Notes: generated by a model not told the origin, from the letters alone. A stretch of DNA of 23,545 nucleotides from Desulfonatronaceae bacterium UBA663 (GCA_002299865.1 DBNV01000117.1:1-23545), one strand, 5' to 3'; counted from the stretch's first letter, positions 15,109 through 22,859 are shown. Numbers and translations: made by a program.

Positions 15109-15342
15109 CTGTGATTCAACCTGAATAAAGATGTTGAAGATTCTTTAAGTCCGCGTCGCGGAGTCGGGCGTTGTCAGTGCATGAACGCTTACGCCCGATG
15201 CAGTCTGCAGGGACGGACGAACATGCGGTCCTTGGAACTTGAGGATCTGTGCATGCAAGGCCTCATCGCGGGAAGGCCCTCCGAAAGAGAGCCGACAGTC
15301 CTTCAAGCGTTGGCTTCAGGAACGAGAAGCTCGGCCAACAAT

Positions 15343-15385
15343 CGCGTGAACCGGATGCCGGACAAGCTGGCGCTCGGTTCACGCG
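15343..15385 (-). terminator. Hairpin after the D-LDH gene
   Basis: A perfect 11-bp inverted repeat CGCGTGAACCG (15343-15353) / CGGTTCACGCG (15375-15385) with a 21-base loop, starting 6 bases past the stop on the minus strand and followed by ATTGTTGG. The T-run is weak, so it may be a terminator or a 3' stability structure. The remaining bases to 15108 show nothing firm. Confidence 0.4.
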
Positions 15386-15390
15386 GAATG

Positions 15391-16401
15391 TTATCCCGCC
15401 TTAGCCATGTCCAGGGTGACCTCGTGGAAGCCGCCCCGGCCCGAGGCAAAGGCCGTGATATTCCCCAGGGTGGTCTCGGCGATGTTGCGCAGGGCCTCCT
15501 CGGTGAAAAAACCCTGGTGACCGGTGATCAGGACATTGGGAAAGGTCAGCAGCCGGGCGAAGACATCGTCCTGAATCACCTCGTCCGAAAGATCCTCGAA
15601 AAAGAGGTCCGCCTCCTCCTCGTAGACATCCAGGCCCAGGCTGCCGATCTTACCTTTTTTCAGGCCTGCGATGACCGCCTTCGTGTCCACAATGGCCCCG
15701 CGGCTGGTATTGATGAGCATCACGCCCGGCTTCATCTTGGAAACGGCGTCCCCGTTGATCAGATGGCGGGTCTGCGGGGTCAACGGGCAGTGCAGGCTGA
15801 TGATATGGGAACGTGCGAACAGTTCGTCGAGCTGTACGTACTGCATGCCCAAGTCCCGGCAATTCTCGTTAGGGTGAAGATCATGCCCCAGCAGTTCGCA
15901 TCCGAAGCCTGACATCAGCCGGGCAAAGATCGCCCCGATCTTCCCGGTACCGACCACGCCGACGGTCTTCCCGTGCACGTCAAAACCCAGCAGGCCGTCC
16001 AGGGCGAAGTTGTGCTCGCGCACCCGGCTGTACGCTCGGTGAATGTGCCGGTTCAGGGCCAGGACCAAGGCCAGGGTGTGCTCGGCCACGGCATGGGGCG
16101 AATAGGCCGGCACACGGACCACGGTGATCTTGAACTCTGCGGCTGCCTGCAGATCCACGTGATTGAATCCGGCTGAACGCAGGGCCAAAAGCCTTGCACC
16201 GCCTTTGGCCATGGCCTGAAGCACGTCGCGGTCCACCACGTCGTTCACGAAGACGCAGACCGCATCGAATCCGTCAACCAGAAAGCGGGTCTCCCTGGTC
16301 AACCGAGTCTCGAAATAGTGCAGCTTATGCCCGGCCCGCTCATTGGCCTGATCTAGGAACCGTCGGTCATAGCCCTTGGTGCTGAATACGGCCACGCGCA
16401 T
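15391..16401 (-). CDS. ldhA: D-lactate dehydrogenase-like 2-hydroxyacid dehydrogenase
   Basis: 336 residues from the second of two adjacent ATGs (16401); AGGAGG lies six bases before it, only three before the first. The family is D-2-hydroxyacid dehydrogenase, fermentative D-LDH branch, reducing pyruvate to D-lactate with NADH in the cytoplasm. Seen: GVVGTGKIG NAD loop followed by the acidic GHD, LHCPLTPQT, the catalytic Arg in INTSRGAIVD, Glu in LDVYEEEADLFF and His in ITGHQGFFTEEAL. The FEDLSDEVIQDDVFARLL segment is typical of the LdhA branch. It faces away from tgt across a 410-base gap with a dispersed repeat and an AT-rich palindrome. Related hydroxy-acid dehydrogenases are an alternative. 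Confidence 0.87.
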   Translation of the reverse strand: MRVAVFSTKGYDRRFLDQANERAGHKLHYFETRLTRETRFLVDGFDAVCVFVNDVVDRDVLQAMAKGGARLLALRSAGFNHVDLQAAAEFKITVVRVPAYSPHAVAEHTLALVLALNRHIHRAYSRVREHNFALDGLLGFDVHGKTVGVVGTGKIGAIFARLMSGFGCELLGHDLHPNENCRDLGMQYVQLDELFARSHIISLHCPLTPQTRHLINGDAVSKMKPGVMLINTSRGAIVDTKAVIAGLKKGKIGSLGLDVYEEEADLFFEDLSDEVIQDDVFARLLTFPNVLITGHQGFFTEEALRNIAETTLGNITAFASGRGGFHEVTLDMAKAG

Positions 16402-16430
16402 CATCTTCCTCCTCAGGTTGGGGTTGCCAG

Positions 16431-16485
16431 TCCGTTGAAAAACTCCCAATTGCTGCGTCGCCACAAAAAGTTCAAACTCTCACGG
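16431..16485 (-). repeat. Dispersed intergenic repeat upstream of ldhA
   Basis: The stretch TCCGTTGAAAAACTCCCAAT, continuing through TGCTGCGTCGCCACAAAAAG, resembles an intergenic repeat I recall from many deltaproteobacterial genomes. Diverged partial copies lie at 5190-5222 and, as the exact 12-mer GTTGAAAAACTC, at 8255-8266. Confidence 0.45.
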
Positions 16486-16513
16486 ATCGCAACTACTTAA
16501 GCTATCCTGCTGA

Positions 16514-16529
16514 AGTAAAATATTGTACT
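16514..16529. promoter_or_regulatory. Possible operator upstream of ldhA
   Basis: AGTAAAAT-ATTGTACT is a 16-base palindrome with one mismatch pair, about 113 bases upstream of the ldhA start. It does not match the Rex or HcpR consensus as I know them. Weak call. Confidence 0.18.
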
Positions 16530-16811
16530 CCGCACTGCTTGGCATGTAAAGTATAGACATGAAAGCACAGACACAGGCAAAATTCCGGGGAACACAAACG
16601 GCGCGGACGCCTAACCAATACGAAAGACGTCAAGTAGCTAACCTGCCACCCCTAAAGCTTTTGGACGAAACTTTTGGTCACCGTACACCAGGCGGAAATC
16701 AATGCCTGCCGGCAGATCTGTAACATCTGCAACCAGGCTTCCTTATCAAAGAGCGAGGGACTACAGCCGGTGCAGTACGGCATTGGTGCGGCCTAATCAG
16801 TTACAAAAAAT

Positions 16812-17936
16812 ATGACCAAACCCGGTGCCTTCAACATCCTGGCCACGGACGGCCAAGCCAGAGCCGCGACCCTGACCACGGCCCACGGGACCATCCGCAC
16901 CCCTGTGTTCATGCCCGTGGGCACGGTGGGCTGCGTCAGGGCCTTAAGCCCCGACGACCTCATGAACCTGCACGCCCAAATCATCCTGGGCAATACCTAT
17001 CACCTGTATCTGTTGCCAGGAGACGAACTCATCGCCCGCAGGGGGAGGCTGCACGCCTTTTCCGGCTGGGACGGCCCGATCCTCACGGACAGCGGCGGCT
17101 TCCAGGTCTTCAGCCTGCAGGCCCTGCGCAAGATCAGCGAGGACGGCGTGGAGTTCCGCTCACACCGGGACGGTTCCAAGCACTTCTTTTCCCCGGAAAA
17201 AGTAGTCTCCATCCAGCACAACCTGGGCTCGGACATCATGATGGTTCTGGATGAATGCGTGCCTTTCGGCGCGGACAAGGCCTATACGGCCAAATCCCTG
17301 GAGCTGACCACCCGCTGGGCCGAACGCTGCCGCCAGGCCTACCCCCAGGGGGCAGGCAACCAACTCCTCTTCGGAATCGTCCAAGGTGGTTTTTTCCCGG
17401 ACTTGCGCACGCAAAGCGCCGCGCAGATCAGCGCCCTGCCCTTGGACGGCTTCGCCATCGGGGGCTTAAGCGTCGGTGAATCAAAGCCCCTGATGCTGAA
17501 GATCATGCGCCACACAACGCCCCTGCTGCCCCCGGACAAGCCCAGATATCTGATGGGGGTAGGCACGCCCATGGATATCCTAGATGGAATCGAGGCGGGC
17601 ATCGACATGTTCGACTGCGTGCTGCCCAGCCGCAACGCCCGCAACGGGACCCTGTACACCTCCCTGGGCAAGGTAAACATCAAGCGGGCCGAGTACAAAG
17701 AGGACGACGGCCCCCTGGACCCGGCCTGCGGCTGTTACACCTGCTCGCGCTTTTCCAGAGCCTATCTGCGCCATTTGTCCACGGCCCGGGAGCTGCTGGC
17801 CTATCGCCTGAACACCATCCACAATCTGCACTATTTTCTGGAATTGACCAGAACGGCGGCCCATGCCATAGCAAAGGGAACGTTCCAAACCTTCAAAGCC
17901 GCTGTGAAAAAGGTCCATGCCCATGAACACACATGA
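16812..17936 (+). CDS. tgt: Queuine/preQ1 tRNA-guanine transglycosylase
   Basis: 374 residues, normal length. It swaps guanine for preQ1 at the wobble base of GUN-anticodon tRNAs in queuosine synthesis. Seen: GNTYHLYLLPG, LTDSGGFQVFSL, GIVQGGFFPDLR, GLSVGESKPLM, the nucleophile Asp268 in DMFDCVLPSRNARNG, and zinc ligands C-G-C-Y-T-C...H near the C-terminus. The ATG follows TTACAAAAAAT with no visible ribosome site, an unusual start for this window. The GNAT-TraB fusion gene follows after 41 bases on the same strand and may be co-transcribed. Confidence 0.96.
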   Translation: MTKPGAFNILATDGQARAATLTTAHGTIRTPVFMPVGTVGCVRALSPDDLMNLHAQIILGNTYHLYLLPGDELIARRGRLHAFSGWDGPILTDSGGFQVFSLQALRKISEDGVEFRSHRDGSKHFFSPEKVVSIQHNLGSDIMMVLDECVPFGADKAYTAKSLELTTRWAERCRQAYPQGAGNQLLFGIVQGGFFPDLRTQSAAQISALPLDGFAIGGLSVGESKPLMLKIMRHTTPLLPPDKPRYLMGVGTPMDILDGIEAGIDMFDCVLPSRNARNGTLYTSLGKVNIKRAEYKEDDGPLDPACGCYTCSRFSRAYLRHLSTARELLAYRLNTIHNLHYFLELTRTAAHAIAKGTFQTFKAAVKKVHAHEHT

Positions 17937-17977
17937 TCTGCGATCACTCATGCACGTCTTGAGGCATAACGATACTC

Positions 17978-19699
17978 ATGCCCCTTAAGGAACTGAGTCC
18001 CTCCCAGTTCGGCCTCTTCTTGGAGCAGGCCCGCATCCCGGAACATTCCGTACAGTTCATGGCAGCCATGTCCGGCGGCCGCCCCTTGTTGCAGGACTCC
18101 TACCTGTTTCTCCACGCTGATGACTGGTTGCTGGCCGTGGGATACCCGATGCATCCGGATAATAACGACCACTGTCCCGAGAGTTTTGATCAGGCACTGC
18201 GGAAAGTCCGGAATTACACCAAGGCACATAACTGCTGGGCAATCAGTCCGAAATTGCCAAAGCGCCTCCGGCCCCATCGCGTCAACCGGGACGTGTACTA
18301 CACCCTGCATGCTTCGCATGCCGTTCCGAATCGTCTCTCGCGTCTTGCGGACCAAGCCTCATCCTTGCTTTCGGTAGAAATCGGCAGGACATTTACCGCC
18401 GGGCACCGGCGTCTCTGGGCCGAATTCACCAGCCGGACAGCTCTCCCGCCCAATGTCCATGAACTCTACGTCCGTACGGAACAGGTCCTTCCTCAATGCC
18501 CCGATCTGTATCTGCTCAACGCCTGGGACAAACATGGGAACCTCGCCGCTTGCCTACTTCTGGATACAGCGCCTCGTGCTTTCCTGAGCTACCTGCTGGG
18601 AGCGCATTCCCGACAACACTACACGCCGTACGCGTCGGACCTGTTGTTCCGTGAGATGATTCGCCTGGCCCGTGAACACGGCAAGGAATATCTGCACTTG
18701 GGCTTGGCTGTGAACCCGGGCATCCGCAGGTTCAAGACCAAATGGGGCGCCATACCTGGAATTGCCTATGAGATGGCTGAATGGAAGGAATCTGCCGACC
18801 TGAAGGACGACCTGGACGAGTTGATGCGCACTCTGGCCCAGATGCCGCGCGTGCACATGACCAAGACACAGCTCTTCCTTCCTCTGCCTTCGCAGCGCAC
18901 TTTCAGAATGATCTGGGAATTGGAGAAAAACGGCAGGACGTCCTGGATCTGCGGAACGGCCCACTTTTTCTGTTGCAGTTTTGAAAATTCCCTGCGCAAA
19001 CTGTTGAACAAGGCCGACACCGTGATCTTCGAAGGGCCCTTGGATCAAGACTCGCTGGACTGCATCGCCAAGATCGGCCGAACTCCGGATGCGGATTCTT
19101 CCCGGTTGATTGAGACCATGACCGAGGAGGAGATTGCAAAGCTGGACCGCATGGTCTGCGGACCACGCGGATTCTGGGCCAGACTGCTGAACATGGAGGA
19201 TCCAAACCCGCTGGATGTTCGACAATATCTCTCCGATATGAGGCACTGGATGGCGTTCTTTTCCCTGTGGACGCACTTCCTGCGCCGTCACGACTGGAAA
19301 CACTCCGTGGACTTGGAGGCCTGGCGCCTAGCCAAAGAGACGGGCAAGAACATCCTGCCCATGGAAACCATTGACGAGCAGATCGCAACCCTGGAAAGCA
19401 TCCCCGTGGAACGCATCGTTCGGTTCTTTCGTCAATGCGAGCACTGGAAAGGATTCATCCGCAAGAACAGGTGCGCCTACCTCAAGGGAAACCTGGAAGC
19501 CATGATGGGCACCAGCGTCGAGTTCCCATCGCGGACGGACATGGTCATCAACCGTCGCGACGAACTGTTTTTGGAAAGGATGCTGCCGCACCTCGAAACG
19601 GGACGATGCGCCGTGTTCGTTGGTTCCGCCCACATGTTCAACCTGCGGGATATGCTGGCTCAGGCCGGATTCTCAGTGCGCAAGCTACGGAAAATATAA
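17978..19699 (+). CDS. GNAT/FemAB-like acyltransferase fused to TraB/GumN domain
   Basis: 573 residues in two parts. Residues about 1-285 look like a GNAT/FemAB-like acyltransferase half: DDWLLAVGYPMH, a mid-domain ASDLLFREMIRLAREHGKEY, and the ending HLGLAVNPGIRRFKTKWGA, the F-K-x-K-W-G type of FemAB/LPG-synthase proteins. Residues about 313-573 fit the TraB/GumN (Tiki-like, PF01963) fold, with both G-x2-H motifs (GTAH, His329; GSAH, His552), the acidic strand VIFEGPLD, and GKNILPMETIDEQIATLESI. In that family the G-x2-H and Glu residues are thought to bind metal for hydrolase action. No signal peptide, so cytoplasmic. The start is the first ATG after an in-frame stop; only a distant GAGG precedes it. 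The stop overlaps the next start (TAATG), pointing to coupled translation with a paralogue of its own N-terminal half. Confidence 0.7.
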   Translation: MPLKELSPSQFGLFLEQARIPEHSVQFMAAMSGGRPLLQDSYLFLHADDWLLAVGYPMHPDNNDHCPESFDQALRKVRNYTKAHNCWAISPKLPKRLRPHRVNRDVYYTLHASHAVPNRLSRLADQASSLLSVEIGRTFTAGHRRLWAEFTSRTALPPNVHELYVRTEQVLPQCPDLYLLNAWDKHGNLAACLLLDTAPRAFLSYLLGAHSRQHYTPYASDLLFREMIRLAREHGKEYLHLGLAVNPGIRRFKTKWGAIPGIAYEMAEWKESADLKDDLDELMRTLAQMPRVHMTKTQLFLPLPSQRTFRMIWELEKNGRTSWICGTAHFFCCSFENSLRKLLNKADTVIFEGPLDQDSLDCIAKIGRTPDADSSRLIETMTEEEIAKLDRMVCGPRGFWARLLNMEDPNPLDVRQYLSDMRHWMAFFSLWTHFLRRHDWKHSVDLEAWRLAKETGKNILPMETIDEQIATLESIPVERIVRFFRQCEHWKGFIRKNRCAYLKGNLEAMMGTSVEFPSRTDMVINRRDELFLERMLPHLETGRCAVFVGSAHMFNLRDMLAQAGFSVRKLRKI

Positions 19700-20559
19700 T
19701 GATCGGACCGGATCGACTGCATAGAATTTCCACGGAGGCCGTGGTGCCGGAGCAGATTGTCTGTTATGTGCAGGCGGTGGCCGGCAGCAGGCCGCGCCTC
19801 TTCGACTCCTGCCTGGGCTATGAGTCCGATGACAGCCTGGTTCTAATCGGCTATCCTCTGCACGATCCCTTGGACGAGCAAGCCTTGACCCGAGCCGTGG
19901 ACGCGGCCCTTGATGACGGCAAGGCCCGCCAGTTTGCCGTGCTGGCGGCCATGTGCCCAAGACAGGTTCGTGACCAACCCTCGAACCGGATCCGCGTCAT
20001 CGAGGACGCCTATCTGGCTTTGCCCATCCCCATCGGCGCTGTGGGACAAAAATTACGCAACCTGCTGCGCAGGGCCGAACGGGAAGTGGCTCTTGATCAA
20101 GGGCGGATTATCACCCAGGATCACATCGCCCTTATCAACGCCTACCTTGAGTCCCGTGATCTGGAGCCGGGAATACGGCTGATCTTCCGCCACATCCCGG
20201 CCTATATCCAGGCCTGCCCGGGTGCCTGGATCGTCTCGGCCCGGCTGGAAGACCAGACATTGGCCGGTTTTGCGGTGGGGGACTATACCTCTTTGAGCAC
20301 GGCCATTTACATGTTTTCCTTCCGCGACCCCAAATGCGCTCCGCCAGGCGCCGCAGATCTGCTTCTGAATGCTCTTTTGAAAGAAGGTGAACGACGCGGC
20401 CAAGTCCGCATGAACCTGGGGCTGGGGATCAACCCGGCCGTTCGTTTCTTCAAACAAAAATGGGGCGCTACTACCTTTCTGCCATGCGTTGAAACAAGTT
20501 GGGAACGCCGGCCTGCGGGTTGGCTGGAAAAGATGCGCCGATGGAGCATGCGCCGATAA
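19699..20559 (+). CDS. GNAT/FemAB-like protein, paralogue of the upstream N-terminal domain
   Basis: 286 residues. It starts at the ATG in TAATG that ends the previous gene. It aligns along its length with residues about 40-285 of the upstream protein: DDSLVLIGYPLH vs DDWLLAVGYPMH near the start, GAADLLLNALLKEGERRGQVR vs ASDLLFREMIRLAREHGKEY, and RMNLGLGINPAVRFFKQKWGA vs YLHLGLAVNPGIRRFKTKWGA. The C-terminus is short and basic (WLEKMRRWSMRR). It lacks the TraB/GumN domain. It likely arose by tandem duplication and may pair with the fusion. No signal peptide or membrane helix is evident. Substrate is unknown; aminoacyl or acyl transfer is inferred only from the fold. Confidence 0.68.
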   Translation: MIGPDRLHRISTEAVVPEQIVCYVQAVAGSRPRLFDSCLGYESDDSLVLIGYPLHDPLDEQALTRAVDAALDDGKARQFAVLAAMCPRQVRDQPSNRIRVIEDAYLALPIPIGAVGQKLRNLLRRAEREVALDQGRIITQDHIALINAYLESRDLEPGIRLIFRHIPAYIQACPGAWIVSARLEDQTLAGFAVGDYTSLSTAIYMFSFRDPKCAPPGAADLLLNALLKEGERRGQVRMNLGLGINPAVRFFKQKWGATTFLPCVETSWERRPAGWLEKMRRWSMRR

Positions 20560-20604
20560 CCGCCGGACTTACTTAGTCGCCCCGAAACAAGGAGCAAATC
20601 GCTT

Positions 20605-21203
20605 ATGTCCCATGATCATCAGGCAACATATCAACTCGTTTGGGACCAGGAGTATCAGTTCGCCTATGCCGTGGCCAAACAGGTTTTGGACAAATCGAAA
20701 ATATCCGCATAGCTCGTCCTCAAGCCGATCCTCTTTCTCTACCATGCCCACAAGATCCAGCAATACAAAGCCGATGTGCACAGTTTCGGCAAGGGATTGG
20801 CGCGTTCAAAAATCCTGGCCCCGATTCGGCCCTGGAAGAGGTTAATACCGGCAAGAAAGATGGAAGCTACAAGGAAGCATTCGTTTCCAAGGACCTGGAA
20901 AGTTCTCCCAACGTGATGCGCGTGCTGGACACGCAGATCGCCGAAGTAGAACTGCTCAAGCCCCACTATGAGAAGCTGTTGCGCGAACAGGGTTCAAGCT
21001 GCCAGGCCGTGGTCAAGAAAGCCTGCAAGACCGGCGGGGATTTGCGCTTCTTTCTGAACAAGTTGGTCAAGGCCGAAGAAAACGTGAAGGATGCCGTGCT
21101 CCGCACGTATCCTCCCAGTGAGCACGCGCAAAACGTGACCAAAAAGATGCAAAAAATCATCCACGCCCTGCGCGAAGAGGAAGCCCGGAAAATATTCGGG
21201 TAG
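20605..21203 (+). pseudogene. Helical lysine-rich protein gene with a nonsense codon and a frameshift
   Basis: ATG 20605 has AAGGAG about 11 bases upstream and reads MSHDHQATYQLVWDQEYQFA, reaching TAG at 20710-20712. The same frame then continues with protein-like text (LVLKPILFLYHAHKIQQYKA, GKGLARSK) until the A5 run near 20807-20813, after which coding moves to the next frame (NPGPDSALEEVN...) and ends at TAG 21201. Restoring CAG for TAG and adding one A would give a single protein of about 199 residues, mostly alpha-helical and Lys/Glu-rich. No family recognised. It follows the GNAT paralogue by 45 bases, and its stop lies 2 bases from the convergent radical SAM stop. Confidence 0.7.
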
Positions 21204-21205
21204 CC

Positions 21206-22261
21206 CTAGCGCCCCCGCTTCGGACAACTCAAGCAGATTTCCGGCGGTGGCCCCTGAACGAGTTTTTCCCTGAAACCGGCATACTCTGTATTGCGCCAGA
21301 TTTTCGGCAGGATCTCCACGTTGATGTTGCCATAGCTCACCCGGTGATAGTGTGCGACATGGCCTTGACGGGCATACTCGGCCTGGTCCACAGGCACGTT
21401 GGCGTATACGCAGGGCGACACATCGCCATCGGCGGAGACGAACAGGGCCCGCTGAATGTTTTCGGAACAGACCGGCTCGTCCTCTCCCCTTAGACCAAAG
21501 CTTGGCAGGTGAATGACCACTCCCAGTTCCGCAGCCCGCCTGCTCACTTTGACAAACAGTTCTTCGAGGTCCCGGCGCTCCTTGTCGTCTTGAGGCGCAA
21601 GCACCTCTTGGGACAGCTTCAGTCCAGGTTCGAAATCCAGCACGCTGACCACGGCCTGATCCACGCCATGTTCGGCCATCAGACGCGGCAAGTCCTCCAA
21701 GTCTTCCAACCCCGAGCGCAGCAGCATGTAAGCCAGGTGGACGGCGGGCGTTTTGCTGCGTTGTTTCTGTTTGATCTGGTGAATGAGATCCAGTTTTTCC
21801 AAAACCTTGACCAAGCTGGTCCCCGCTCTGGCGGCGTCATTATGCCGCGGCGTCGTCCCGGCCAGGGATATGGCCAGGATGTCTAGCCCGGCGGCAACGA
21901 CCTCCCGCACATGCCCCGCATGCAGCAGCATTCCGTTGGTGGTGGTTCCCACGATACATTTGGCCTTCTTGGCCATCCGGACCATTGTTAAAAAATCCGG
22001 GTGCAGGAAGGGCTCGCCCCAGCCCTGAAGATACACCAGCGCGGTCTTGGACATCGCGGGAAGAATTTTCTGGAATGTTTCCAACGTGATGTAACGGTTC
22101 TGCCACTGCCTGCCGTAGACGGTCCGCGGACAATAGCCGCAGGCCGCGTTGCATGCGGACGTGACCTCCACCTGAATCCAGTCCTTGGGCTCGAAAAGCA
22201 CCTCATGCTCCCACCAAGAGTACATGCCCGCGAGCAGAACTCTTGAAGAGACCTTCAGCAT
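21206..22261 (-). CDS. Radical SAM/SPASM protein, tungsten-oxidoreductase maturase-like
   Basis: 351 residues from ATG 22261, with AGGAG six bases upstream. The radical SAM cluster motif is C37-x3-C41-x2-C44 (TSACNAACGYCPR), followed by the GWGEPFLHPDF (G-x-GEP) SAM-binding segment and TTTNGMLL. The C-terminus has a SPASM-like set: EPVCSENIQRALFVSADGDV, SPCVYANVP and CLSCPKR, to hold extra Fe-S clusters. The overall wording resembles maturases linked to tungsten-dependent aldehyde oxidoreductases, but no such enzyme is in this window, so the client is open. A hairpin terminator separates it from the upstream small membrane protein gene. Confidence 0.8.
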   Translation of the reverse strand: MLKVSSRVLLAGMYSWWEHEVLFEPKDWIQVEVTSACNAACGYCPRTVYGRQWQNRYITLETFQKILPAMSKTALVYLQGWGEPFLHPDFLTMVRMAKKAKCIVGTTTNGMLLHAGHVREVVAAGLDILAISLAGTTPRHNDAARAGTSLVKVLEKLDLIHQIKQKQRSKTPAVHLAYMLLRSGLEDLEDLPRLMAEHGVDQAVVSVLDFEPGLKLSQEVLAPQDDKERRDLEELFVKVSRRAAELGVVIHLPSFGLRGEDEPVCSENIQRALFVSADGDVSPCVYANVPVDQAEYARQGHVAHYHRVSYGNINVEILPKIWRNTEYAGFREKLVQGPPPEICLSCPKRGR

Positions 22262-22278
22262 GTTTTTCTCCTGCAATA

Positions 22279-22331
22279 AACAACGCCCGGACCTTAACGG
22301 CGAAATTAGTCAGTCCGATCCGGGCGTTGTT
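22279..22331 (-). terminator. Hairpin between the small membrane gene and the radical SAM gene
   Basis: A perfect 13-bp inverted repeat AACAACGCCCGGA (22279-22291) / TCCGGGCGTTGTT (22319-22331) with a 27-base loop. On the minus strand it is followed by TATTGC and then the radical SAM ribosome site. It should end or attenuate the upstream transcript. Confidence 0.6.
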
Positions 22332-22338
22332 TTCTCCC

Positions 22339-22611
22339 TTAGTTCACTTGCCAGTTACGGATGGCGTTTTGCACGTACATCTGCGCAATGGCGGTATCCT
22401 CGCGCTGGGAATACCAATCCGTGCCGGAATCCACGTTGGAGTCGGCAATGACCTCCATCACCGGCCGGATGTACGGCAGGGTCCGTCCCCAGGGCAGGAC
22501 CACATAGGCCATCATCCACACCACGGCCAGGCCGGCGACCAGTCCAATCCAGCCGCGCAGCAACCCGTTTCTCACGGATTTCTCGCCCATACCGTCATTC
22601 GTTGAATACAT
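22339..22611 (-). CDS. Small single-pass membrane protein, unknown
   Basis: 90 residues, ATG 22611 with AAGGAT about nine bases upstream. A short basic N-terminus (KSVRNGLLRG) precedes one membrane helix at about residues 20-42 (WIGLVAGLAVVWMMAYVVLP), then a soluble tail with YIRPVMEVIADSNVDSGTDW and a hydrophilic end. The positive-inside rule puts the N-terminus in the cytoplasm and the tail outside. It looks like an accessory subunit of a membrane complex. The tail of another membrane-protein gene (22647-22714) lies just upstream on the same strand, so this was probably the downstream gene of an operon now cut. Family not recognised. Confidence 0.7.
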   Translation of the reverse strand: MYSTNDGMGEKSVRNGLLRGWIGLVAGLAVVWMMAYVVLPWGRTLPYIRPVMEVIADSNVDSGTDWYSQREDTAIAQMYVQNAIRNWQVN

Positions 22612-22646
22612 TTAGCACCATCCTTGCCATTCAGCAAGTCTTGACG

Positions 22647-22714
22647 TTAAGCCGCCGCCATCAAGGCTTCAGCGACGTGCGGGAAAACCACGAAGTACGT
22701 CAGGTAGGTGGACT
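22647..22714 (-). pseudogene. C-terminal tail of a truncated membrane protein gene
   Basis: Reads YQSTYLTYFVVFPHVAEALM and AAA, stop TAA at 22647-22649, 35 bases before the small membrane gene. The frame runs into the terminal repeat of the 22715-22806 element and has no start. It looks like the true end of an operon gene whose body is missing. Family not recognised. Confidence 0.45.
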
Positions 22715-22806
22715 GGTATAGGGTTTTTTTGGACACTGAATTGAGGGTAAGGCAAAGCCCCCTAGGAGGTGTTCAAGGATAAATTGTGTCCAAAAAACTC
22801 TAGACC
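22715..22806. mobile_element. 92-bp element with imperfect terminal inverted repeats
   Basis: Ends are GGTATAGGGTTTTTTTGGAC+AC (22715-22736) and, on the other strand, GGTCTAGAGTTTTTTGGACAC (22786-22806), about 18 of 21 positions alike. The 49-base core has no gene. It resembles a MITE or a paired set of IS ends left after internal loss. It cuts a membrane-protein gene tail on one side and an attC-like site on the other. No clear target duplication. Confidence 0.5.
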
Positions 22807-22859
22807 GCTACAGAGCGAAGCGCCGCTTTTACACGTCCGTATTGAGCGATTTGTTAGGC
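22807..22859 (-). other. attC-like half-site at the antiporter stop codon
   Basis: On the minus strand GCCTAACAAATCGCTCAATA follows the antiporter, its TAA stop lying inside the GCCTAAC core, then CGGACG and a GCGGCGCTTCGC stretch. This wording is that of the left half of integron attC sites (R'' GCCTAAC, spacer, extrahelical bases). The matching right half with GTTAGGC is not found; the 22715-22806 element lies where it would be. The call rests on memory of attC sequences. Confidence 0.4.

Larger units (their letters stand above)
16402..16811. other. Divergent ldhA-tgt intergenic region
   Basis: 410 bases. It holds a dispersed repeat (16431-16485), an AT-rich near-palindrome (16514-16529), and two short + strand frames. 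One runs ATG 16559 to TAA 16723 (54 codons, MKAQTQAKFRGTQTARTPNQ..., no ribosome site). The other is an open stretch ending at 16796 with CRQICNICNQASLSKSEGLQ and a GIGAA end, in frame with tgt and looking like a gene tail. Neither is recognised. tgt has no visible ribosome site. Confidence 0.35.

Noticed and set aside
15181..15912. + strand frame starting between holA and ldhA
   Set aside because: Most of it is antisense to ldhA; the first 70 codons cross an 11-bp hairpin and have no ribosome site.
20800..20820. Programmed -1 shift at the A5 run of the broken helical gene
   Set aside because: Slippage is possible at A-AAA, but the upstream TAG at 20710 would still stop translation.
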